Part shown: in pieces, positions 27,059-36,139 of the stretch
Layout of the letters: each line of letters opens with the position of its first letter
Numbering within the stretch: the first letter of the stretch is position 1
DNA from: Symbiopectobacterium purcellii_A
GTDB lineage: Bacteria > Pseudomonadota > Gammaproteobacteria > Enterobacterales > Enterobacteriaceae
Direction of reading: 5' to 3'
Assembly: GCF_052050035.1 (NCBI RefSeq)
Contig: NZ_CP189882.1
Location: forward strand, 4,340,001 to 4,404,000
DNA length: 64,000 nt
Notes under the pieces: generated by a model
What the model saw: the letters and a program-made list of their open reading frames with translations, nothing else
Told to the model about the DNA's origin: nothing
The model's database searches: none
Made by a program: the position numbers and the translations under genes

Positions 27059-28054
27059 TTATTTGGAGATGTGTGCGATCAGGTCCAGTACTTTGTTGGA
27101 GTAGCCAGTTTCGTTGTCATACCAAGAAACCAGTTTCACAAAGTTGTCGTTCAGCGCGATACCGGCTTTGGCATCGAACACAGACGTCAGAATTTCACCG
27201 TTGAAATCGGTGGAAACCACGTCATCTTCAACGTAACCCAGAACGCCTTTCAGCTCGCCTTCAGAAGCGGCTTTGAGGGCTTTCTTGATTTCTGCGTAAG
27301 AAGCTGCTTTTTCCAGACGAACAGTCAGGTCAACAACAGAAACGTTCGGAGTCGGAACGCGGAACGCCATACCGGTCAGTTTACCGTTCAGTTCCGGCAG
27401 AACTTTACCTACCGCTTTAGCTGCGCCAGTAGAGGACGGGATGATGTTCTGGGATGCGCCGCGGCCGCCGCGCCAGTCTTTGTGAGACGGGCCATCAACG
27501 GCTTTCTGCGTAGCCGTGGTGGCGTGAACAGTGGTCATCAGACCTTCGATGATGCCGAAGTTGTCGTTGATCACTTTTGCCAGCGGTGCCAAGCAGTTAG
27601 TGGTGCAAGATGCGTTGGAAACGATATCTTGTCCGGCATATTTGTCAAAGTTGGCACCACGAACAAACATCGGGGTGTCATCTTTGGACGGGCCAGTCAG
27701 AACCACTTTTTTCGCGCCGGTGGTGATGTGCTTACGTGCAGTTTCGTCAGTCAGGAAGATACCGGTTGCTTCAGCAACTACGTCAACACCAACTTCGTCC
27801 CACTTCAGGTTAGCCGGATCTCTTTCTGCGGTAACGCGGATTTTTTTGCCGTTAACAATCAGCTGACCGTCTTTCACTTCAACGGTGCCGTCAAAACGGC
27901 CGTGAGTTGAGTCGTATTTCAGCATGTAAGCCATGTAGTCAGCGTCCAACAGGTCGTTGATTGCAACGATCTCGATGTCAGAGCGTTTCTGAGCAGCACG
28001 GAAAACAATGCGGCCGATGCGGCCAAAACCGTTGATACCTACTTTGATAGTCAT
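27059..28054 (-). CDS. gapA: Glyceraldehyde-3-phosphate dehydrogenase A
   Basis: Glycolytic NAD-dependent enzyme oxidising glyceraldehyde 3-phosphate to 1,3-bisphosphoglycerate. The ATG at 28054 (MTIKVGINGFGRIGR) gives the usual 331 residues. NAD-binding GINGFGRIGR is at the start, the catalytic SNASCTTNCLAP (active Cys) around residue 150 and DNETGYSNKVLDL near the end. The frame is intact, and the promoter matches E. coli gapA P1 closely. It is a conserved housekeeping gene surrounded by decay. Confidence 0.97.
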   Translation of the reverse strand: MTIKVGINGFGRIGRIVFRAAQKRSDIEIVAINDLLDADYMAYMLKYDSTHGRFDGTVEVKDGQLIVNGKKIRVTAERDPANLKWDEVGVDVVAEATGIFLTDETARKHITTGAKKVVLTGPSKDDTPMFVRGANFDKYAGQDIVSNASCTTNCLAPLAKVINDNFGIIEGLMTTVHATTATQKAVDGPSHKDWRGGRGASQNIIPSSTGAAKAVGKVLPELNGKLTGMAFRVPTPNVSVVDLTVRLEKAASYAEIKKALKAASEGELKGVLGYVEDDVVSTDFNGEILTSVFDAKAGIALNDNFVKLVSWYDNETGYSNKVLDLIAHISK

Positions 28055-28109
28055 ATATTTCACCAGCTATGGTTAGTGAATAATGGTTACTGAATAAAGG
28101 TTGGTTGTA

Positions 28110-28137
28110 AAATTACAAAAACCTTGCTGAGCGTCAA
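28110..28137 (-). promoter_or_regulatory. gapA promoter (P1-like)
   Basis: On the minus strand TTGACG (28137-28132), a 16-bp spacer and TAATTT (28115-28110), closely like the E. coli gapA P1 region. Confidence 0.75.
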
Positions 28138-28276
28138 GCGGAATCGTGTCAATAGTTGCGGCAAGTCAAATCTGATGCGCAACGGTTGCAAGAAAAAGCG
28201 CCGTAATGAAACTTAGGAACATCTTTCCCTTAAATGGGAGCGTTTGCACCAATATAAAGCCCGCAGGCTCGATAAA

Positions 28277-28292
28277 TGTGATGGATATCACA
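28277..28292. promoter_or_regulatory. CRP-type site between gapA and msrB
   Basis: TGTGA-N6-TCACA, the full CRP consensus core, in the divergent gapA-msrB intergenic region (28064-28370). Carbon-dependent control of gapA is known in E. coli. Confidence 0.65.
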
Positions 28293-28370
28293 ATTCTTGG
28301 GGCTTTGCTCGGTTACTCCTCTTAGTCGGAAAAAACGTTATGAAGATGTTAATTCTTGTTAAACTAAGCA

Positions 28371-28490
28371 ATGCCAAATAAAAATGATGACGAGACAATC
28401 ATGGATAAGCCAGCTTCAACGTCTGCACCGGCAGGCAAGGGAACGTTGACGGAGATGCAACAGTATTTGACGCAGCAACGCTGCACTGAG
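28371..28490 (+). pseudogene. msrB: msrB, first 40 codons only
   Basis: Divergent from gapA, where msrB lies in E. coli. The encoded MPNKNDDETIMDKPAS... ends in GTLTEMQQYLTQQRCTE, which matches the start of methionine-R-sulfoxide reductase B. An IS256 end begins at 28491, right after that residue. The rest of the gene, including its zinc and catalytic cysteines, is absent; after the IS comes dat. The cell has lost this copy of MsrB. Confidence 0.8.
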
Positions 28491-29662
28491 GAGAGTGTAA
28501 AAAGATCTGTGTAAATGGCATTTTGAGGAAAACCTTCAGAGGACAAAAAATGCCTATCAGCAACGAACTTATTGACCAACTGCTTCAAGATTGTCACTCC
28601 CCTCAGGATCTGCTGGGTGAATCAGGCCTACTCAAGGTGCTGACTAAAAGACTGGCGGAACGGGTTCTTGAAGCTGAGATGGAGATGCACCTTGGGTATG
28701 CTAAGCATGACCCGGCAGGTAATCATTCAGGCAACTCCCGCAATGGCAAGACATCCAAGAGCGTACGTAGCCAAAATGGGGAGATCGAGTTCGATATTCC
28801 GCGCGACCGCAACAGTACCTTCGAGCCGACACTGATCGGTAAGAACGAAAAACAGCTTAACGGCTTCGATGACCGCATTATTTCTCTCTATTCCAGAGGG
28901 TTATCAACCCGTGATATTCAGGCACACTTTAAAGAAGTCTACGGGGTCGATGTTTCCGCTGGCTTCATTTCTCAAGTGACCAATGCTGTGATGGATGAAG
29001 TTAAGCGCTGGCAGCAACGGCCGCTGGATGCGCTTTATCCCATTGTTTACCTTGACTGTATTGTTGTCAAAAGCCAGGACGGCGGAGCCGTGGCCAACAA
29101 GTCTGTTTATCTGGCCCTCGGCGTCAACGGCCAGGGCGAAAAAGAGCTGCTGGGGCTATGGATAGCCAAAACTGAGGGGGCCAAGTTCTGGTTATCTGTG
29201 ATGACAGAACTGAAAAATCGTGGGCTAAAGGACATCTTCGTCGCCTGCTGCGATGGCCTGAAAGGCTTTCCTGATGCCATTGAAGCTGTTTACCCGCATA
29301 CGCGGGTACAGCTCTGCATTGTGCATCAGGTGCGGAACTCGCTGCGCTACGTCGGCTGGAAAGAGCGTAAGGCCGTTGCTGCTGACCTGCGCACCATCTA
29401 TAGTTCCGCAACGCTAGAGGGCGCTGAAGAGGCCCTGGATGCCTTCGCGGCCAAATGGGATGAGCAGTTCCCGACGATCAGCCCGTCGTGGAGAAATAAT
29501 TGGGAACGTCTCATCGTCATTTTTGACTTTCCGCCGGAGATCCGCAAGGTTATCTACACCACCAACGCGATAGAGTCGTTAAATGCTTCATTGCGCAAGA
29601 TAACGAAAACGCGACGAATATTTCCAACGGATGACTCGGTGATAAAATTACTCTATCTAGCC

Positions 29663-30718
29663 GGCTTTGTTGAATAAATCGAACTTTCAGGGGATCGCCG
29701 GATCAAAGCACTATCATCGCTCCCGATAGCAGCTCCCCATGGCAAAGCAAAAGTTTAAAATCACCAACTGGCCCACCTACAACAACGCACTCAGACAACG
29801 CGGCTCCCTGACGGTCTGGCTTGATGAGTCGGCCATCGCTGCATGGACTGACAGTGCTTCGCCTGAAGGTCGTGGTCGGCCGCTTTACTACACCGATATG
29901 GCTGTTACCACGGTTTTGATGATAAAGCGCGTGTTTAACCTGTCGCTCCGGGCATTACAGGGCTTTGTCGACTCGGTTTTTACACTGATGAGCCTGCCAC
30001 TGCGCTGCCCGGACTACTCTCTGGTCAGTCGGCGGGCAAAAACCGTCAGTATCAGCATAAAAATGCCAACGCGTGGTGAAATCTCGCATCTGGTCATCGA
30101 CAGTACCGGTCTGAAGGTCTTTGGCGAAGGTGAATGGAAAGTCAGGCAGCATGGGGCTGACAGACGAAGAGTGTGGCGCAAGCTTCATCTGGCAGCAGAC
30201 AGTGCGACGCATGAGATTATCTGTGCCGACTTATCGCTCAGCGGAACGACAGATGCGCAGGCACTGCCGGGCCTGATTAACCAAACCCACCGAAAAATCA
30301 GGGAAGTGTCAGCAGACGGTGCTTATGACGCCCGTTACTGCCACGATGCGTTGCTAAGAAAGAAAATCAGGCCCCTTATCCCGCCGCGAAGCGGAGCCAA
30401 ATACTGGCCGGACAAGTACCATGAACGTAACCATGCGGTGGCGAATCAGCGTCTGAGCGGGAGTAATGATATGTGGAAAAAGAAAGTGGGTTATCACCGG
30501 CGTTCAGTGGCAGAAACAGCGATGTTCCGCATAAAAACTTTGCTGGGTGGCCATCTGAGCCTGCGTGACTATGAGGCTCAAGTAGGTGAAGCCATAGCGA
30601 TGGTCAAAGCGCTGAAGCGTATGACGTTGTTGGGTATGCCACACAGCGTCAGGATAGGATAACAGGTGTAGCAGAGGGAGTCATCCTGTCGGCTAATTCT
30701 GATTTATTCAACAAAGCC
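29663..30718 (+). mobile_element. Intact IS903-type element (1056 bp)
   Basis: Perfect 9-bp duplication TATCTAGCC at 29654-29662 and 30719-30727, IS903-type inverted repeats and an intact transposase. This is the best candidate for an active copy. Confidence 0.95.
29739..30662 (+). CDS. IS903-type transposase (IS5 family), intact
   Basis: 307 residues, the standard length for IS903. DDE motifs: LVIDSTGLKVFGEGEW (Asp), VSADGAYDARYCHDAL (Asp) and RSVAETAMFRIKTLLG (Glu). Besides this element it may mobilise the 189-bp and 173-bp MITEs that share its ends (inference). Confidence 0.95.
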   Translation: MAKQKFKITNWPTYNNALRQRGSLTVWLDESAIAAWTDSASPEGRGRPLYYTDMAVTTVLMIKRVFNLSLRALQGFVDSVFTLMSLPLRCPDYSLVSRRAKTVSISIKMPTRGEISHLVIDSTGLKVFGEGEWKVRQHGADRRRVWRKLHLAADSATHEIICADLSLSGTTDAQALPGLINQTHRKIREVSADGAYDARYCHDALLRKKIRPLIPPRSGAKYWPDKYHERNHAVANQRLSGSNDMWKKKVGYHRRSVAETAMFRIKTLLGGHLSLRDYEAQVGEAIAMVKALKRMTLLGMPHSVRIG

Positions 30719-31033
30719 TATCTAGCCTTGCATAATATCTCTGCTAAATGGACCTTGCCAATCAGAGACTGGAAACCTGCTATGAGCCAATTCATGTTGA
30801 TGTATGGAGAACGAATCTCCGGTTAAGCAATGGAGCCATTTACACAAAATTCTTTACAGACTCAATTAAGTCAGCCTGACGCTGTTTTTTGTTATTTATA
30901 TCTGCATGAAATCCCAGCAATATCCCCATAAAATATTGAGTCCATTGCTCAAACAACATATATTAGCCGCGTTTTTTACCCCTTAACCATTATTCAACCC
31001 GGCGTTAACCATACCCCCGGTTGTAGGAGTGAT

Positions 31034-32419
31034 ATGATGACGGATAAAGTCCGTATTGATACTTTGAGTGCTAATTCATTACCGCAACGCAATGAAACCT
31101 TTTTAGCAAGACAAGCTGAATTTGAATCTAATGTCAGGAGCTATCCGCGCAAATTGCCCTTGGCCATTGCCAAAGCGCAGGGCGTTTGGATTACTGATGT
31201 TGAGAATAATCAATATCTTGACTGCCTTGCCGGTGCCGGAACCCTGGCACTCGGCCATAATCATCCTGATGTGCTTCAAAGCATTCAAAGTGTCATTACC
31301 AGTGGCTTACCGTTACACACCCTTGACCTGACCACGCCGTTAAAAGATGAATTTTCATCTTATCTGCTGTCATTGCTGCCGGGTCAGGGCAAAGAATATT
31401 GCTTGCAATTTACCGGGCCTTCCGGTGCCGATGCCGTTGAGGCTGCGCTAAAACTGGCTAAAAAAGTGACCGGTCGTTCAGGTGTGATCAGTTTCTCCGG
31501 AGGCTATCACGGTATGACCCACGGAGCGCTCGCTGTCACGGGTAACCTGTCACCTAAAGAAGCTGTCGATGGTATGATGCCTGAAGTGCAGTTTATGCCT
31601 TACCCGAACCAATACCGTTGCCCGTTGGGCATTGGCGGTGAGGCTGGTGTTAACGCACTGACCTACTACTTTGACAATCTGATCAACGATGTCGAAAGCG
31701 GGGTGCGCAAACCTGCCGCGGTAATCCTTGAAGCCGTTCAAGGAGAAGGGGGCGTCAACCCGGCACCGGCCGAGTGGCTGCAACGTATTCGCAAAGTGAC
31801 TCAGGAACATGGCATTGTCCTGATTATTGATGAAGTACAGGCCGGTTTTGCCCGTACCGGTAAACTGTTCGCGTTTGAACACGCGTGCATCGAACCTGAT
31901 ATCATCGTCATGTCTAAAGCGGTCGGTGGCGGTTTACCGCTTGCAGTGCTTGGCATCAAAAAACAGTTCGATGCCTGGGCACCGGGTCACCACACCGGCA
32001 CTTTCCGTGGTAACCAACTGGCGATGGCCACCGGTCTGACTACGCTCAAAATCCTTAAAGACGATCGGATTGCAGATAAAGTGGCCGCACAGGGCGAGTG
32101 GCTGAAAGCCAAGCTGGCCGAACTGCAAAAACGCTACCCGGTGATGGGGCATGTACGCGGGCTGGGGTTAATGATCGGCATTGAGATCGTCAAACCTCAT
32201 GAAGCGCAGGATCACATGGGATGCCACCCTGCGGATGGTGAACTTTCTGCACTGTTGCAGAAAAAATGTTTTGAAGCTGGCCTGATCCTTGAAAGAGGTG
32301 GCCGCAACGGTTGCGTATTGCGCCTGTTGCCTTCGCTGCTCATCACCAATGCCGAGTTGGATATTTTCCTCGATAAATTCGAAAGTGCCTTGCTGAGCGC
32401 TGGCGTCAAGCCTGTTTAA
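31034..32419 (+). CDS. dat: Diaminobutyrate--2-oxoglutarate aminotransferase
   Basis: 461-residue class III PLP aminotransferase that makes L-2,4-diaminobutyrate from aspartate semialdehyde using glutamate. Motifs: YLDCLAGAGTLALGHNHP, QFTGPSGADAVEAALKLA, GYHGMTHGALAVTG, IIDEVQAGFARTGK (PLP Asp) and MSKAVGGGLPLAVLG (Schiff-base Lys). TAGGAG precedes the first of two ATGs (31034, 31037). ddc follows about 17 bp later, so the pair is an operon producing 1,3-diaminopropane. The upstream 170 bp hold no gene. Confidence 0.93.
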   Translation: MMTDKVRIDTLSANSLPQRNETFLARQAEFESNVRSYPRKLPLAIAKAQGVWITDVENNQYLDCLAGAGTLALGHNHPDVLQSIQSVITSGLPLHTLDLTTPLKDEFSSYLLSLLPGQGKEYCLQFTGPSGADAVEAALKLAKKVTGRSGVISFSGGYHGMTHGALAVTGNLSPKEAVDGMMPEVQFMPYPNQYRCPLGIGGEAGVNALTYYFDNLINDVESGVRKPAAVILEAVQGEGGVNPAPAEWLQRIRKVTQEHGIVLIIDEVQAGFARTGKLFAFEHACIEPDIIVMSKAVGGGLPLAVLGIKKQFDAWAPGHHTGTFRGNQLAMATGLTTLKILKDDRIADKVAAQGEWLKAKLAELQKRYPVMGHVRGLGLMIGIEIVKPHEAQDHMGCHPADGELSALLQKKCFEAGLILERGGRNGCVLRLLPSLLITNAELDIFLDKFESALLSAGVKPV

Positions 32420-32436
32420 GTGTAGTGAGCCCTCAA

Positions 32437-33900
32437 ATGTCTGATATCAAACCTATTCTGTCAGGTTCGGCGCAGAGCATTGCCGCCTATCAGGACGCCA
32501 TCGAGCAGAGCACTCAGGCTGTCGTGGCTTGGTTACAGCAGCCCGAGATGTATCAAGGCAAGACCGTTGAGCAATTGCGTGAGCGTATTCATTTGTCCTT
32601 CACGTCTCAGGGGCTGGGCAACCAGGTCGCCATTGAACGTGCTGTTGAATACTTTCTTAAAGACAGCTTGTCCGTGCATCACGCGCAATGTGTCGCGCAC
32701 TTGCATTGCCCGAGTTTGGTGATCAGTCAGGCGGCAGAAGTGCTGATTAATGCCACCAACCAAAGCATGGACTCTTGGGATCAGAGCCCGTCAGCCACTA
32801 TCATTGAGATGAAGCTGATCGAATGGTTACGCCAGCAAGTAGGTTACACCGCGGGTGACGCGGGTGTATTCACCAGCGGCGGTACCCAAAGCAACCTGAT
32901 GGGATTGATGTTGGCGCGAGATGCTTTTTTTGCGCGTCAGGGGCACTCCGTTCAGCAGCACGGTTTAACCGGCGATCTGAGTAAAATCAAAGTGCTGTGT
33001 TCTGAAAATGCCCATTTTTCCGTGCAAAAAAACATGGCACTGATGGGGCTGGGATATCAATCCGTTACGCTGGTAAAAACGGATCCATTCTCGCGCATGG
33101 ATCTCAGCGATTTGGCTGAAAAATTGGCGCAGGCCGCCGCCAATGGTGAGCAGGTGCTGGCCATTGTTGCAACGGCCGGAACTACCGATGCCGGCGCCAT
33201 CGATCCCTTAGCTGAGATTGCGGCTATGGCCGCCGAACGGCATATCTGGCTGCACGTTGACGCAGCATGGGGCGGCGCGCTGTTGCTTTCTGATAAATAC
33301 CGCCACTACCTGGATGGCCTTGAGTTAGCCGATTCCGTCACGTTGGATTTCCATAAGCAATTTTTCCAGACCATCAGCTGCGGCGCATTTTTGCTGAAAG
33401 ATGCCCGTCACTATGAACTGATGCGCTATCAGGCGGCTTATCTCAATTCAGGCTTTGATGAAGAGCAGGGCGTGCCTAATCTGGTGTCGAAATCGCTGCA
33501 AACTACGCGCCGATTTGATGCTCTGAAATTGTGGATGGGCCTTGAAGCATTGGGCAAAAAGCAGTACGCCGAAATCATTGATAATGGTGTAACGTTGGCA
33601 CAACAAGTTGCACAGTTTATCACAGAACAGTCGCATCTGGAACTGGTGATGCAGCCACAACTGGCCAGCGTACTGTTCCGTTTCCGCCCGGCGTCTGGCG
33701 ATGTGGCGACTGTCGCTTTACTGAACCAACGCATTGGTGACTCACTGCTCGCGTCTGGCAGCGCAAATGTGGGTGTTACCGAAGCCGACGGGGTGATCTG
33801 CCTGAAACTGACCTTGCTGAATCCTACCGTTTGCCTGGCAGATGTAAAAATCCTGTTGGAAAGTGTGAAAGCGTGCGGGTTGCAACTACTAAAAGTTTAG
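32437..33900 (+). CDS. ddc: L-2,4-diaminobutyrate decarboxylase
   Basis: 487 residues from the ATG at 32437. Group II PLP decarboxylase converting 2,4-diaminobutyrate to 1,3-diaminopropane. Signatures: QSPSATIIEMKLIEWL, GVFTSGGTQSNLMGLMLAR, ATAGTTDAGAIDP, HVDAAWGGALLLS (PLP Asp) and LDFHKQFFQ (PLP Lys). The frame is intact. With dat it forms a two-gene route to 1,3-diaminopropane, which may substitute for other polyamines. Confidence 0.93.
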   Translation: MSDIKPILSGSAQSIAAYQDAIEQSTQAVVAWLQQPEMYQGKTVEQLRERIHLSFTSQGLGNQVAIERAVEYFLKDSLSVHHAQCVAHLHCPSLVISQAAEVLINATNQSMDSWDQSPSATIIEMKLIEWLRQQVGYTAGDAGVFTSGGTQSNLMGLMLARDAFFARQGHSVQQHGLTGDLSKIKVLCSENAHFSVQKNMALMGLGYQSVTLVKTDPFSRMDLSDLAEKLAQAAANGEQVLAIVATAGTTDAGAIDPLAEIAAMAAERHIWLHVDAAWGGALLLSDKYRHYLDGLELADSVTLDFHKQFFQTISCGAFLLKDARHYELMRYQAAYLNSGFDEEQGVPNLVSKSLQTTRRFDALKLWMGLEALGKKQYAEIIDNGVTLAQQVAQFITEQSHLELVMQPQLASVLFRFRPASGDVATVALLNQRIGDSLLASGSANVGVTEADGVICLKLTLLNPTVCLADVKILLESVKACGLQLLKV

Positions 33901-33912
33901 TGATCTAAAAAT

Positions 33913-33946
33913 AAAAGCCGACAGCATTTATGTTGTCGGCTTTTTT
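33913..33946. terminator. Bidirectional terminator between ddc and kdgM
   Basis: AAAAGCCGACA pairs with TGTCGGCTTTT around a short loop, with a T-run on the right and an A-run on the left. It can serve both converging genes. Confidence 0.9.
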
Positions 33947-33960
33947 ACGCGCACAATATA

Positions 33961-34674
33961 TCAGAAACTATACTGAATCCCGATCCTATAGCGTGTTTGT
34001 CGATCGTTGCCCTTATCTACCGCAGGAACATTACCGACAGCAAGGTAAGGGCGCCAATTTTTATCCCATTGATAGCTCACTTTAAAATCATGACTAAAGG
34101 CATATTTTTTATTTTCTGCCGAGTTGGCTTTTAGCTCGTTGGCATTTTGATAATCCAGTTCATATTCAAACGTATAGTCATTAAGGAAGTTATAAGCCAT
34201 CAACGACGTTAAACTATAACCTTTTTCGGATGTTTGTTTCGGCGTCCCAATATTGACACTGTTTCGTTTATAATAAGGACGATAGGTCACAGAGACGGAA
34301 AGATCGTCGGTAATATTCGCTTTACCGCGCAGGTAGGGGCGATAGCTATTGTAGTCCGCGGTCGATTCCAACGAAAATCCAGGTTCTAAAGAGAAGGTTT
34401 TGTTGACATCATGCGTGTAGCTGGCGATCACCTCCGTACCGCTACTGACCCGTTCGCTGAATGGACTTTTTTCTGATTTATCATTGGGATGCTGAGCCCA
34501 TCGCGCTTCTGCTGACAGTCCAAAACCCTGCTCAAAAAGCGTGGAAAACTTAAAACTATCATTGTGCTCCCCGTTTGATGAATCTTTAAATTCATGCTGA
34601 TAATCAATGGCAGTAGCATGTGCGTTAAGTGTGATCAATGAAGCCATTGCCAACGTAACTAACTTTAATTTCAT
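33961..34674 (-). CDS. kdgM: KdgM-family oligogalacturonate-specific porin
   Basis: 237 residues with a clear signal peptide (MKLKLVTLAMASLITLNAHA). It resembles Dickeya KdgM throughout: ALAxxIDYxHE-like start, GFGLSAEARWAQ, SSGTEVIASYTHD, FSLEPGFSLES, YRPYLRGKANITDDLSVSV and KRNSVNIG, ending in the outer-membrane Phe (RTRYRIGIQYSF). KdgM is a small monomeric beta-barrel that lets pectin fragments cross the outer membrane. Its survival without visible pectinase genes here points to a plant-pathogen ancestor. A weak KdgR-like sequence lies at about 34793-34813, but no clean operator is seen. Confidence 0.92.
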   Translation of the reverse strand: MKLKLVTLAMASLITLNAHATAIDYQHEFKDSSNGEHNDSFKFSTLFEQGFGLSAEARWAQHPNDKSEKSPFSERVSSGTEVIASYTHDVNKTFSLEPGFSLESTADYNSYRPYLRGKANITDDLSVSVTYRPYYKRNSVNIGTPKQTSEKGYSLTSLMAYNFLNDYTFEYELDYQNANELKANSAENKKYAFSHDFKVSYQWDKNWRPYLAVGNVPAVDKGNDRQTRYRIGIQYSF

Positions 34675-35187
34675 TATATCTCTCCGAGAAAAATAACATT
34701 AACGTCAACAACTCCGCAGACAAAAGCAATTCCAACCGTGAAAAGGCAACGGTGTATTAATGTAATGCGCCAAGAGATTGTAACAGCAATTCAATATTAA
34801 AAGTGTTACATTTATGACGCGTCTAAGAATATAGTATAATCCACATTGATAAAATAAACCGATTGGCAATAAGCGTGCAGGAAGAGACTTTCTCAAATCA
34901 GCGAATAAATGATGAGTTATTGACTATTCACTTAACGGAGAATGTAATCTGATTTCTGGTAAACGCGATAATTTTCACGAACGCTATTGAATAAATCGGA
35001 AAATTAGTGAACAGAATACTCGCCGTGGAGCAGGGCGGATTGAAACGAACCTATCAATCGTACGCGAAATTGTTGAGTAGAGAATGGTTTTGATTTGGTT
35101 AACAAAATGGGCGTTATACTCATCATGCGATGCGAGGATGCGACGTTATAAAAAGCGTCGATATGCCAACTAATTACGAGATCATTT
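34675..35187. other. Intergenic region upstream of kdgM
   Basis: AT-rich and without a supported gene. It should hold the kdgM promoter. A TATACT-type -10 for the rightward truncated gene occurs near 35113. Confidence 0.4.
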
Positions 35188-35292
35188 ATGAGGACCGTCT
35201 CTCCTGCTATTTTGGTTAAAGCCACACTGTGTCTATGCTTTTCCAGCATGGCATTAGCCGCTCCAAATGTAACCCACACAGTTAATAAAGCC
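35188..35292 (+). pseudogene. Secreted-protein gene start, cut by IS30
   Basis: ATG at 35188 opens a typical signal peptide (ILVKATLCLCFSSMALA, cleavage before AP) followed by NVTHTVNKA. IS30 begins at about 35295. Past the IS30 (39110) the frame continues IEPIYPIGFLAGDSSP then stops. The mature start APxxxxxxVxxxIxP resembles class C beta-lactamases, but the match is too short to name the gene. Confidence 0.5.
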
Positions 35293-35860
35293 ATCGCCCC
35301 ATTCCCACTCGAAACGCAACAAAACGGTAGAGGCTTATTCCACCAGTAAGTGCGTTAAAAATACCTCATTGGGGGAACGATAGCCCAGCGATTTTCTGCC
35401 CCTTGTATGAGTCTGTAAAGAATTTCGTGTAAATGGCTCCATCGCTTAACCGGAAATCCGATCTCCATACATCAACATGAATTGGCTCATAGCCGGTTTC
35501 CAGTCTCTGATTGGTAGGGTCCATTTAGCCGAGATATTATGCAAGGCTAGATAGAATAATTTTAGCACCGAGTCATCCGTTGGAAATATTCGTCGCGTTT
35601 TCGTTATCTTGCGCAATGAAGCATTTAACGACTCTATCGCGTTGGTGGTGTAGATAACCTTGCGGATCTCCGGCGGAAAATCAAAAATGACGATGAGACG
35701 TTCCCAATTATTTCTCCACGATGGGCTGATCGTCGGGAACTGTTCATCCCATTTGGCCGCGAAGGCATCGAGGGCTTCTTCAGCGCCCTCTAGCGTTGCG
35801 GAACTATGTAGTGGTTGAATAATCAGGACACTAAACTTACATCCAAAACGGAGGTGTTTA

Positions 35861-36139
35861 GTGAACCATAAACGACAATTTACCCCTGAGTTTAAAAAGG
35901 AAGCCGTTGCCCTGGTAACAGAGCAGGGCTATACGATAGCCAGGGCAGCAGCATCGCTGGGCATAAGCAACAAAACCCTGCATACATGGGTCTCGCTGGC
36001 ACGCGAGCAGAGCAACGGCGTACTCAGCGATGATGAACGTGCAGAGTTAAAACGGTTACAAAAGGAAAACAAAGAGTTACGTACAGAGAAGGAGATACTA
36101 AAAAAGGCGAGTGCCTTCTTCGCGAAACATATGTCGTGA
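35861..36139 (+). CDS. IS3-family OrfA
   Basis: 92 residues, GTG start behind CGGAGG. Helix-turn-helix YTIARAAASLGISNKTLHTWV, then a leucine-zipper-like coil. The slippery sequence A6G at 36100-36106 lies ten codons before its stop. A -1 shift there opens the orfB frame and yields the OrfAB transposase. Confidence 0.88.
   Translation: MNHKRQFTPEFKKEAVALVTEQGYTIARAAASLGISNKTLHTWVSLAREQSNGVLSDDERAELKRLQKENKELRTEKEILKKASAFFAKHMS

Larger units (their letters stand above)
28550..30825 (+). pseudogene. IS256 transposase, interrupted by IS903-type element
   Basis: Mutator-type transposase from MPISNELIDQLLQDC (AGAGGA precedes the ATG) to MSQFMLMYGERISG. Catalytic segments: VYLDCIVVKSQDGG (Asp), ACCDGLKGFPDAI (Asp) and YTTNAIESLNASLRK (Glu). 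Insertion at 29663 separates the last ~33 codons. Confidence 0.9.
28491..30863 (+). mobile_element. IS256-family element split by an IS903-type element
   Basis: Termini GAGAGTGTAAAAAGATC (28491) and complement of GAGTCTGTAAAGAATT (30863). The flanks carry no 8-bp duplication: left is msrB, right is the dat upstream region. A deletion or recombination between IS256 copies is therefore likely. Confidence 0.9.

Noticed and set aside
27071..27910. 279-codon open frame opposite gapA
   Set aside because: Exact antisense of a highly biased gene; such long antisense frames are expected from its codon use.
34793..34813. KdgR operator upstream of kdgM
   Set aside because: Only one half resembles the consensus; too weak to annotate.
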